Shown in pieces: positions 1 through 4,893 of a stretch of DNA of 5,131 bases; position 1 is the first letter of the stretch; each line of letters opens with the position of its first letter. This DNA comes from Nitrosarchaeum sp. GTDB taxonomy: Archaea; Thermoproteota; Nitrososphaeria; Nitrososphaerales; Nitrosopumilaceae. The notes beneath the pieces are model-generated. The model was not told where the DNA came from. It searched no databases and worked only from the letters and a program-made list of their open reading frames with translations. A program made the position numbers and the translations under genes. The stretch spans positions 1-5,131 of the forward strand of contig SCUP01000098.1 in the NCBI GenBank assembly GCA_004297665.1, given 5' to 3'.

Positions 1-391
1 ACCTGCGTACATGATTGATGCATTCAAATCTACATTAGAAGAATTGATTCATACTGATGTCATAATAGTTGTAGTTGATATTAGTGATTCATTATTTGAT
101 TTGAGAAAGAAATTTGCAAGTTGTATGCGAACTTTAAGTGAATTGCGAGTTGAAATGGATAGAATAATTTTTGCTTTAAATAAATCAGATTTATTGACAA
201 CTAACGAAATTGAAGAAAAAATAGAGATTCTTAATTTAAAAGATTATAAAAAACGGATTGCAGTATCAGCTAAAACAGGATACAATGTTAATGAGTTAAA
301 AAACCTCATCAAAGATATTATTCAAAGTCAAAACTCACCAGAATTCAAAAAAGAGACTCCAAAGGAGTTTGACAATATATATGGTAATTGA
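1..391 (+). CDS. hflX: HflX-type GTPase, C-terminal part (5' end outside window)
   Basis: The reading frame is open from the left edge: codons 2-10 read P-A-Y before the first Met (position 11), so that Met is internal. The [14 protein letters not shown] stretch is the segment that follows the G3 DTVGF motif in HflX proteins, where it reads [15 protein letters not shown]. Counting the Met at 11 as residue 1, the G4 motif NKSD is at 57-60 and the G5 motif SAKTG at 86-90. The P-loop, G3 motif and the HflX-specific N-terminal domain lie outside the window. HflX GTPases bind the large ribosomal subunit and in bacteria help rescue or split stalled ribosomes; an equivalent archaeal role is assumed rather than shown. 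The 3' end overlaps the Trm56 gene by 11 bases, so the two are probably co-transcribed and translationally coupled. Another TRAFAC-class GTPase is possible, but the post-G3 sequence favours HflX. Confidence 0.88.
   Translation, partial: PAYMIDAFKSTLEELIHTDVIIVVVDISDSLFDLRKKFASCMRTLSELRVEMDRIIFALNKSDLLTTNEIEEKIEILNLKDYKKRIAVSAKTGYNVNELKNLIKDIIQSQNSPEFKKETPKEFDNIYGN
362..367 (+). promoter_or_regulatory. Shine-Dalgarno-like site before trm56
   Basis: AAGGAG inside the 3' end of the HflX gene. It is 13 bases from the preferred ATG (381) and 1 base from an alternative TTG (369). Neither spacing is ideal, so ribosomes finishing hflX may also help initiation through the overlap. Confidence 0.4.
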
Positions 392-911
392 GGTTGTAAG
401 GATTGGACAACGTCTTGTTAGAGATGATAGAGTAACTACACATGTAGCTCTAGTTGCAAGAGCTTTTGGGTGTGCCAAAATATTCATGACCGAAGTAAAT
501 CCAGAGATTAGAGATACTTTAGAAAAAATCAACAAAAATTGGGGTGGGAATTTTATTGTGGAGTTTATCGATAATTGGAAATCAATTGTAAAAAAGAAAA
601 AAGAAGAATACAAAATAGTACATCTCACTATGTATGGAGAAAGCATCAATGATGTAGATGACCAACTTAGAAAAGAAGAAAATTTACTAATAGTAGTAGG
701 TGCAGAAAAAGTACCTAGAGAAATCTATGAACTTGCGGATTACAACGTAGGAATAGGGAGTCAACCTCATTCAGAGATTAGTGCCTTAGCTATACTTCTT
801 GATCGTATTCAAAAAGGAGAGCAATTTAAGAATAGTTTTCCAGGGGCTAAAAGAAAGATCATACCTACAAGAAAAGGCAAAAACGTCCTGGTAAGCGGAA
901 CAAGGGATTAA
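381..911 (+). CDS. trm56: tRNA (cytidine(56)-2'-O)-methyltransferase, aTrm56 family
   Basis: This 176-residue SPOUT-class methyltransferase uses S-adenosylmethionine to 2'-O-methylate C56 in the T-loop of archaeal tRNAs. The family signature is clear. The N-terminus reads [20 protein letters not shown] (residues 5-24), followed by RAFG. The C-terminal trefoil-knot region has VVGAEKVP at 105-112 and [11 protein letters not shown] at 122-132, then a leucine-rich LAILLDRI helix. The length matches the catalytic domain of the family, with no extra C-terminal domain. I chose ATG at 381 because conservation begins there. A TTG at 369 is in frame and would add four residues (M-T-I-Y), but it lies only one base after the AAGGAG at 362-367, too close to use. 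From that AAGGAG to the ATG is 13 bases, longer than ideal. The start overlaps the HflX stop, so the gene probably depends on the hflX transcript. TFE-alpha follows after 26 bases. Confidence 0.93.
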   Translation: MVIEVVRIGQRLVRDDRVTTHVALVARAFGCAKIFMTEVNPEIRDTLEKINKNWGGNFIVEFIDNWKSIVKKKKEEYKIVHLTMYGESINDVDDQLRKEENLLIVVGAEKVPREIYELADYNVGIGSQPHSEISALAILLDRIQKGEQFKNSFPGAKRKIIPTRKGKNVLVSGTRD

Positions 912-919
912 TAATAGAA
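906..919 (+). promoter_or_regulatory. TATA-like element for a leaderless tfe transcript
   Basis: An A/T run, ATTAATAATAG, spans the end of trm56. Its centre is about 25 bases upstream of the TTG start of TFE-alpha. That spacing fits an archaeal TATA box driving a transcript that begins at or next to the start codon. No Shine-Dalgarno sequence precedes the TTG, which agrees with leaderless initiation. In an AT-rich genome such matches also arise by chance. Confidence 0.4.
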
Positions 920-937
920 AATCATTAGTGACTAGAG

Positions 938-1453
938 TTGGTAGACAAATACGAAGACCCCTTTGTTAGAATTGCATCCATGATAGGAGGAGATGAGTAT
1001 CTCAAGGTTGCAAGATCGCTTTTGAAGGCAGAAGATGCAACAGATGAGGAAATTGCAAGTTCTACAGGTTTGAGGATCAATATGGTTAGAAAAGTTTTGT
1101 ATGATCTATTTGGAAAATCACTCATCACTGGAATTAGAGTCAAAGATGAGCGCAAAGGATGGTTTGTATATAGATGGAGAACACGTAGGGAAGAAGTAGA
1201 ACATTTCATAGAGAGTCAAAAAAAGAAAATCACAGAAAGATTACAACAAAGATTTGATTATGAAAATTATTCAGATTTTTATCATTGTGGAAATGAAGAT
1301 TGCCACAGAGTTACGTTTGAGGATGCATTAGAAGGAATGTTCAAGTGTCCATCATGTGGAAATGTATTAAATTTAAAAAAGAATGACAAATCAAAAAAAG
1401 CATACTCAAAAAAAATTGATGAAATTAAAAAAGACATGCAACAGACATTCTAG
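938..1453 (+). CDS. tfe: Transcription initiation factor TFE, alpha subunit
   Basis: This 171-residue protein is the archaeal homologue of TFIIE-alpha. It helps TBP and TFB open promoter DNA and stabilises the open complex on RNA polymerase. Residues 7-80 form the extended winged-helix domain (DPFVRIASMIGGDEYLKVAR, then EDATDEEIA and the RWR end at 79-81). A charged helical linker covers about 83-108. The C-terminal zinc ribbon has Cys117, Cys122, Cys137 and Cys140 (C-x4-C-x14-C-x2-C), and a lysine-rich tail ends the protein. The TTG at 938 is the only usable start that keeps the conserved N-terminus: an in-frame TGA lies at 929-931 and the next ATG, at 980, would remove the first 14 residues including the DPFVRIA segment. 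The gene follows trm56 by 26 bases and may be read from it or from its own TATA-like box. No TFE-beta partner is visible in the window. Confidence 0.95.
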   Translation: MVDKYEDPFVRIASMIGGDEYLKVARSLLKAEDATDEEIASSTGLRINMVRKVLYDLFGKSLITGIRVKDERKGWFVYRWRTRREEVEHFIESQKKKITERLQQRFDYENYSDFYHCGNEDCHRVTFEDALEGMFKCPSCGNVLNLKKNDKSKKAYSKKIDEIKKDMQQTF

Positions 1454-1506
1454 TATTACATCTATTTAGAAAAAATACCGATTTGGAATGAACGTATGAA
1501 GAATTT

Positions 1507-1521
1507 AATTAAATTATATAC
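1507..1521 (+). promoter_or_regulatory. TATA-like promoter element for the aldehyde dehydrogenase
   Basis: The sequence AATTAAATTATATAC is the best TATA-box match in the spacer. With the usual archaeal spacing, transcription would start near 1543, giving a leader of about 45 bases that contains the AGGAGA site. This is inferred from spacing and composition only. Confidence 0.4.
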
Positions 1522-1574
1522 AAAAATACTTGCAAATCATCTAAAAATTTGAGAAAGAAGTCACTAAATTAAAT

Positions 1575-1580
1575 AGGAGA
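1575..1580 (+). promoter_or_regulatory. Shine-Dalgarno-like site deciding the aldehyde dehydrogenase start
   Basis: AGGAGA lies 5 bases before a GTG (1586-1588) and 7 bases before an in-frame GTA (1588-1590). This is classic spacing and marks the true translation start region. It is about 76 bases from the first in-frame ATG (1657), too far to serve it. The GTG is followed immediately by TAA, so the start is anomalous. Confidence 0.6.
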
Positions 1581-1587
1581 ATTCAGT

Positions 1588-2988
1588 GTAAAAATCCTGA
1601 ATCAAATAACGACAACAAATCCAGCAACAGGTGAAGAAATTGCAAAATATACAACAATGGATAAAGAGCAAGTATTTCAGTTAGTTGGAAAGGCAAGAAG
1701 AGCTTTTCCAGAATGGAAAAAAGATTATGAAAAACGTAGAAGTTACATTTACCATTTAGTCGAATATTTAAAAAAGAACAAAATAGAAATGGCAAAAATT
1801 GAAACTTCTGAGATGGGGAAAACAATCAAAGAATCAATTGGTGAAGTTGAAAAATGTGCATGGGCATTGGAGTTTTATGCAGATCACGGGGATAGTTTTC
1901 TTGCTGATGAAGTATTAAACACAGATGCAAGAAAAAGTTTTCTTACTTTTGAACCACTTGGGGTAATTGGTTCAATTATGCCATGGAATTTTCCTTATTG
2001 GCAAGCTCTAAGATTTGCTGCGCCGTGTTTAATGGCAGGCAATGTAATAGTAATGAAACCATCTAGAGTGACAATACAATCAGGTATTGAGATTGAAAAA
2101 GCATTTACTGAATCAGGCATACCAGATGGAATATTTCAAACAATAATAGGAAGTGTAGAATCTGCCAATCATCTTATAGATTCTGATGTTAATGCAGTGA
2201 CATTTACAGGCAGTACAGACGCAGGTGCCAAGGTAGGTCAAAGAGCTGCAGTGAATTTAAAGAAATGTGTTTTGGAGCTTGGTGGAAGTGATCCATTTAT
2301 CGTATTAGATGATGCAATTATTGAAAAAGCTGCAGAAGGAGCAGTTAAAGGTAGATTCATCAACTGTGGTCAAAGTTGTGTTGCATCCAAAAGATTCTTT
2401 GTTGGTAAAAATATTGCCAAAGATTTTATTGAATTATTTATCAAAAAAGTATCTCAATTAAAAGTTGGAGATCCTACTTTAATTGAAACTGATATTGGAC
2501 CTTTATCAAGTAAAAGTAGCTTAGAAACTATTTCAGGAATTGTAGAAGATGCAAGAAAGAATGGTGCTGAAATTCTTTTAGGAGGTTCAGAAATTGATAG
2601 AAATGGGTACTTCTACCAACCCACAATTCTTACAAATGTTAAACCAAATATGAGAATTGCAAAAGAAGAGACATTCGGTCCAGTTGCCCCTATAACAATA
2701 GTTGAAAATGAAAGTGAAGCTGTAAGATTAGCAAACGATACAGAATTTGGATTGGGGGCAAGTATTTGGACTAAAGATCTAGCAAAAGCTGAAAAAATAT
2801 CGAGACGAATAGAATCTGGAATAGTTAGTGTCAATAATGTGGTAATATCAGATCCAAGAATTCCATTTGGGGGAATAAAACATAGTGGATTTGGGAGAGA
2901 ATTATCAAGATATGGAATGCTTGAATTTGTGAACATTAAATCAGTTAGATTCTATGACAATCTAAGCCACCATCATTACGTGGAATAA
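1588..2988 (+). CDS. NAD(P)-dependent aldehyde dehydrogenase, succinate-semialdehyde dehydrogenase-like; start codon unresolved
   Basis: The enzyme oxidises an aldehyde to an acid (or, acylating, interconverts a CoA ester) with NAD(P). Numbering from ATG 1657 (443 residues), the visible parts are the catalytic-loop Asn111 in MPWNFP, cofactor Lys134 in MKPS, the Rossmann GST motif at 185-187, general base Glu207 in LELGG, nucleophile Cys241 in GQSC, and EETFGP at 337-342. All catalytic residues are present. Arg137 occupies the place where NAD-preferring members usually carry a ribose-binding Glu, so NADP use is likely. The region upstream of ATG 1657 is clearly coding: it is open back to TAA 1570 and encodes NPATGEEIA, the usual N-terminus of this family. 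I therefore extend the gene to the first codon after the ribosome site (GTA 1588, about 466 residues), although no ATG, GTG or TTG exists in that frame. Substrate is uncertain: succinic or malonic semialdehyde is plausible, and in ammonia-oxidising archaea a link to the 3-hydroxypropionate/4-hydroxybutyrate cycle has to be considered. It is monocistronic and convergent with the genes to its right. Confidence 0.88.
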   Translation, partial: VKILNQITTTNPATGEEIAKYTTMDKEQVFQLVGKARRAFPEWKKDYEKRRSYIYHLVEYLKKNKIEMAKIETSEMGKTIKESIGEVEKCAWALEFYADHGDSFLADEVLNTDARKSFLTFEPLGVIGSIMPWNFPYWQALRFAAPCLMAGNVIVMKPSRVTIQSGIEIEKAFTESGIPDGIFQTIIGSVESANHLIDSDVNAVTFTGSTDAGAKVGQRAAVNLKKCVLELGGSDPFIVLDDAIIEKAAEGAVKGRFINCGQSCVASKRFFVGKNIAKDFIELFIKKVSQLKVGDPTLIETDIGPLSSKSSLETISGIVEDARKNGAEILLGGSEIDRNGYFYQPTILTNVKPNMRIAKEETFGPVAPITIVENESEAVRLANDTEFGLGASIWTKDLAKAEKISRRIESGIVSVNNVVISDPRIPFGGIKHSGFGRELSRYGMLEFVNIKSVRFYDNLSHHHYVE

Positions 2989-3008
2989 GTTCTCAATCAT
3001 TAGAATTA

Positions 3009-3029
3009 GATTTTATCTTTAGTTTTCTT
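3009..3029 (+). terminator. Possible T-rich terminator after the aldehyde dehydrogenase
   Basis: A T-rich stretch (TTTTATCTTTAGTTTTCTT) begins about 20 bases after the stop and runs into the 3' end of the convergent gene. Archaeal RNA polymerase often terminates at such U-tracts without a hairpin. The 30-base convergent gap leaves little other space for a terminator. Confidence 0.35.
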
Positions 3030-3288
3030 CATCATCGTCATAATCACATTCTTCTAACTCAACATGAGTTGGACTTCCACTCTCGTTAAAGTAAATTTCA
3101 ATACATATGTCAGATGCCAGAGTTGAGGCTAAAGTTTCCGCTATTTCCTTAGGAAAGTTACCTAACAGACTAGAATTTGAGGAATATTTGTATTCAGTAA
3201 GTTCATCGTCGTGATAGAAATCTAGCTCAATGTCCCCATTGGCATATTTTCTGACTCCAACCACTTGACCAAATATACTGTAAGACAA
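3019..3288 (-). CDS. Small, very acidic hypothetical protein, coupled to the hemerythrin gene
   Basis: I do not recognise this 89-residue protein. It has 21 Asp/Glu against 4 Lys/Arg and ends in an acidic tail (CDYDDDEEN, 81-89). The pattern suggests two or three N-terminal beta strands (IFGQVVGVRKY, DIELDFY, TEYKYSS), one helix (FPKEIAETLASTLASD, about 45-60), then two strands (ICIEIYF, PTHVELEE). No signal peptide or membrane segment is visible, so it is presumably cytoplasmic. The start is TTG at 3288-3286, only two bases after the TAA of the hemerythrin gene, with no clear Shine-Dalgarno sequence; translation by coupling or reinitiation is likely. An in-frame GTG eight codons downstream is the alternative but would cut the first strand. 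The context suggests a role with the hemerythrin-like protein, such as a partner or a metal-handling factor, but nothing in the sequence proves it. Confidence 0.72.
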   Translation of the reverse strand: MSYSIFGQVVGVRKYANGDIELDFYHDDELTEYKYSSNSSLLGNFPKEIAETLASTLASDICIEIYFNESGSPTHVELEECDYDDDEEN

Positions 3289-3290
3289 AT

Positions 3291-3848
3291 TTAATTTCTA
3301 TGTTGAGAAACATCTCGAGTTAGGGTTTCAGCTAATTGTTCATAATGTTCTCTGGTTTTCCCAGTTTCTTTTAGTTTTAATTCCTCAATATCATTTAGTT
3401 CTTTATCAACCTTTTTTGCAACATATTGCAAACGTGCTTCAGCCATCATAAACAATCTATTATTCTCTTTCCACAGATGTTCTGTTATATGTTCTACATA
3501 TTGTTGCATATCACTAATTAATTTTATAGAATTACCAGATGAAATGTAATCCTTAGCAGAATTTTCCATTTCTTTTCCAATTTCTCTTGAACGTTCGTGA
3601 TCTATCAACATCATTGCTATTGGACCCATATTACGTGGCATTCCTGCTTGTTCTAATGCAGGAAATAGTGAATTCTCTTCCTTACTATGATGACAAACAT
3701 CAGTGAAATTTTTTGAAAAATCAATAACAGGCAATAATATAGATTCAGGAATTTGTTTGCCATCATTTAGAAGTTGAATTGTAGATTCCATTGCTTTGAT
3801 GACTTTTTCTATTAGATCATGATCTCGTCTTAAAGATGCAGTTGACAT
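3291..3848 (-). CDS. Hemerythrin-like (HHE cation-binding domain) protein
   Basis: This 185-residue protein has a four-helix hemerythrin-like domain expected to hold a non-haem di-iron centre that can bind or react with O2, peroxide or NO. The ligand set is visible: His10 (RRDHDLIEK), His54 and Glu58 (CHHSKEENSLFPALE), His84 (LIDHERSREIG), His124 and Glu128 (HITEHLWKEN), with His53 and His120 nearby. The spacing fits the HHE domain rather than classic invertebrate hemerythrin. Residues 145-185 form an extra charged helix, probably a coiled coil. Start ATG at 3848-3846 directly precedes MSTASLRRDHD, close to the family N-terminus. No Shine-Dalgarno sequence is seen, and a TATA-like box about 25 bases upstream suggests a leaderless transcript. 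A small acidic gene follows after two bases, forming an apparent two-gene operon. In an aerobic, NO-producing ammonia oxidiser a role in oxygen, NO or iron homeostasis is plausible; the precise function cannot be read from sequence. Confidence 0.88.
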   Translation of the reverse strand: MSTASLRRDHDLIEKVIKAMESTIQLLNDGKQIPESILLPVIDFSKNFTDVCHHSKEENSLFPALEQAGMPRNMGPIAMMLIDHERSREIGKEMENSAKDYISSGNSIKLISDMQQYVEHITEHLWKENNRLFMMAEARLQYVAKKVDKELNDIEELKLKETGKTREHYEQLAETLTRDVSQHRN

Positions 3849-3869
3849 GACATTTACAAATGAAATCCG

Positions 3870-3882
3870 ATATCTATATCTT
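3870..3882 (-). promoter_or_regulatory. TATA-like promoter of the hemerythrin operon
   Basis: On the minus strand this reads AAGATATAGATAT and lies 22-34 bases upstream of the hemerythrin ATG. The position fits an archaeal TATA box for a leaderless or nearly leaderless mRNA, consistent with the lack of a ribosome-binding site. Confidence 0.45.
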
Positions 3883-3920
3883 ATTCAAATTTTCAGTTAA
3901 ATAATTAAAAGATAGGAAAT

Positions 3921-3945
3921 TTGTTAACGAGTTATTCGTCAACAA
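3921..3945 (-). terminator. Hairpin in the 3' untranslated region of the lysine-rich gene, possible terminator
   Basis: Arms 3921-3930 (TTGTTAACGA) and 3936-3945 (TCGTCAACAA) flank a 5-base loop. In minus-strand RNA all ten pairs form, one being G-U; in plus-strand RNA one pair would be an A-C mismatch. The structure therefore favours the minus transcript. It begins six bases after the TAG of the lysine-rich gene and is followed on that strand by U-rich sequence (CTATCTTTTAATTATTT). It may terminate transcription or protect the mRNA 3' end. Confidence 0.5.
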
Positions 3946-3951
3946 TTGTGT

Positions 3952-4203
3952 CTAACGATTAGAAAGGCTTTTTGCTTTAACAAATGCCCAAATCTTTTTT
4001 GTCATTTCACTTGGTGCAATAGGTTTGTTACCAAAAACTTGTTCTACAGTTTCTTGACGACCTGCAAAATTAATTGCATAACCACCAAATGCTGGTTTTT
4101 TAGATTTTGATTTGCTTGATGATTTTGCTTTAGTCTTTGATTTTTTACTAGTGCTTTTAGTTGTAGTTTTCTTTTTTGTCGTAGCTTTCTTTTTTGCTGC
4201 CAA
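3952..4203 (-). CDS. Small lysine-rich protein with half-SWIB-like C-terminus; putative nucleoid-associated protein
   Basis: This 83-residue protein has two parts. Residues 1-37 are a low-complexity Lys/Thr/Ser/Ala tail with 16 lysines and no acidic residue, like histone H1-type tails. Residues about 50-83 (ETVEQVFG, then PSEMTKKIWAFVKAKSLSNR) resemble the first half of SWIB/MDM2 domains, whose core reads R-x-E-V-x-K-K-L-W-x-Y-I-K-x-x-N-L. The second half of a usual SWIB domain (about 35-40 residues) is absent. The tail implies binding to DNA or RNA; a chromatin role is inference. Start is TTG at 4203-4201; upstream in frame there is no ATG or GTG before a TAA. No Shine-Dalgarno sequence is present, and a TATA-like stretch 22-32 bases upstream suggests a leaderless mRNA independent of arfC, which ends 33 bases before. 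The 3' end is a TAG followed by a hairpin. A ribosomal or other RNA-binding small basic protein is the main alternative. Confidence 0.8.
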   Translation of the reverse strand: MAAKKKATTKKKTTTKSTSKKSKTKAKSSSKSKSKKPAFGGYAINFAGRQETVEQVFGNKPIAPSEMTKKIWAFVKAKSLSNR

Positions 4204-4224
4204 TTTCTTGTTATATTTTGAATT

Positions 4225-4235
4225 AAGTATAATAA
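4225..4235 (-). promoter_or_regulatory. TATA-like element before the lysine-rich gene
   Basis: On the minus strand TTATTATACTT lies 22-32 bases upstream of the TTG start, overlapping the space just after the arfC stop. It would allow transcription separate from arfC. A second A/T run (AAAATATAA) lies closer but at a less suitable distance. Confidence 0.4.
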
Positions 4236-4236
4236 C

Positions 4237-4893
4237 TTACACTTTTGTATAATGTAAAACGAGGTAATTTTCGAGTCTTTTTATTGTATTTAATCGAAGT
4301 CTTGGTGATTTTATGATTTTATCAAAACCTTGTCCTTGAACAAATGTTATTGCATTAATACCTCCAATGATAAATGGAGTAATAGTTATCAGAATTTCAT
4401 CAAACAAATTATTTTGAATAAATTGCCAGTTAACGGTTCCACCGCCTTCGACCAGAACGGTATTAATTTTTCTTTTACTTAGATTACTCATTAAGGATTT
4501 TATGTTGACTGAATTTTCACCAGTCATGATTATTTCAACTGGAAATCTTTTTAATTTTTGTAAATTTGCTTTACTAATTCTTTTAGAAACTGCAATAATA
4601 GTTGGAATTTTATTACATGTTTGTAAAATTTTTGAATTGACAGATATTGTTCCTTGAGAATCTAAAATTATTCTTGTAGGGTTTTTCCCTTTTACATACC
4701 TTACAGTAAGTAATGGATCATCTCTATGTATTGTATTTTTTCCTACTAGTATTGCATCAACTTTTGAACGAAGTCTATGAAGTCTAATTTTATCTTTTTT
4801 AGAAGATAGTTTTGAATCACCTAAACGTGTCGCGATTTTTCCATCTATTGAAATTGCAGCACTTAGAATTACATGTGGTCTAGATTTTTCCAT
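4237..4893 (-). CDS. arfC: 2,5-diamino-6-(ribosylamino)-4(3H)-pyrimidinone 5'-phosphate reductase (archaeal/fungal RIB7 type)
   Basis: This 218-residue enzyme reduces the ribosyl side chain of the early riboflavin intermediate to ribityl using NADPH, in the archaeal and fungal order of reactions (reduction before deamination). It matches the RibD C-terminal/dihydrofolate-reductase-like fold as a stand-alone protein, without the RibD deaminase domain. Motifs: RPHVILSAAISIDGKIA (5-21), DAILVGKNTIHRDDPLLTVR (46-65), PTRIILDS (72-79), VEGGGTVN for cofactor binding (148-155) and TPFIIGG (172-178). Length is typical for the archaeal family. Start ATG 4893-4891 is supported by a strong GGAGGT on the minus strand, 10 bases upstream, and by the family N-terminus. 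The first 14 bases overlap the end of the amidohydrolase gene, so the two are surely co-transcribed. FAD and FMN made by the pathway serve flavoenzymes throughout the cell. Confidence 0.93.
   Translation of the reverse strand: MEKSRPHVILSAAISIDGKIATRLGDSKLSSKKDKIRLHRLRSKVDAILVGKNTIHRDDPLLTVRYVKGKNPTRIILDSQGTISVNSKILQTCNKIPTIIAVSKRISKANLQKLKRFPVEIIMTGENSVNIKSLMSNLSKRKINTVLVEGGGTVNWQFIQNNLFDEILITITPFIIGGINAITFVQGQGFDKIIKSPRLRLNTIKRLENYLVLHYTKV

Larger units (their letters stand above)
1454..1587. other. Intergenic region between tfe and the aldehyde dehydrogenase
   Basis: AT-rich spacer of about 134 bases with no convincing gene. It contains a TATA-like stretch (1507-1521) and a Shine-Dalgarno-like AGGAGA (1575-1580), which together make it the likely promoter and leader of the aldehyde dehydrogenase. 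An 18-codon ATG reading frame (1496-1552) overlaps the TATA-like stretch and is probably chance. No strong hairpin or long T-run follows the tfe stop. Confidence 0.6.
3849..3951. other. Intergenic region between the lysine-rich gene and the hemerythrin gene
   Basis: This 103-base gap holds a 10-bp hairpin just after the lysine-rich gene, a T-rich stretch beyond it on the minus strand, and the TATA-like box of the hemerythrin gene. An 8-base palindrome, ACAATTGT (3942-3949), overlaps the hairpin arm. No coding potential was seen. Confidence 0.6.

Noticed and set aside
369..380. TTG at 369 as the start of Trm56
   Set aside because: Only one base from the AAGGAG site and adds four residues outside the conserved family start; ATG 381 fits better.
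335..649. Minus-strand 104-codon open frame opposite hflX and trm56
   Set aside because: It lies antisense to two well-supported conserved genes, and its product has no recognisable domain; its hydrophobic look comes from A-rich lysine/glutamate codons read on the opposite strand.
925..1209. Minus-strand 94-codon open frame opposite TFE
   Set aside because: Fully antisense to the conserved winged-helix domain of TFE, with no family resemblance.
1496..1552. Eighteen-codon plus-strand frame (starts MKNLIKLYTK) before the aldehyde dehydrogenase
   Set aside because: No ribosome site, overlaps the likely TATA box, and such short frames are expected by chance in AT-rich spacers.
1583..1825. Minus-strand 80-codon frame with a Leu/Phe-rich product, superficially membrane-like
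   Set aside because: Antisense to the aldehyde dehydrogenase N-terminus; the Leu/Phe richness mirrors Lys/Glu/Gln codons of the real gene.
2613..2936. Minus-strand 107-codon frame opposite the aldehyde dehydrogenase C-terminus
   Set aside because: Antisense to the conserved EETFGP to C-terminal region; no domain seen.
3942..3949. Palindrome ACAATTGT as an operator
   Set aside because: Only 8 bases, overlaps the hairpin arm and lies about 95 bases upstream of the hemerythrin start, beyond the promoter; likely chance.
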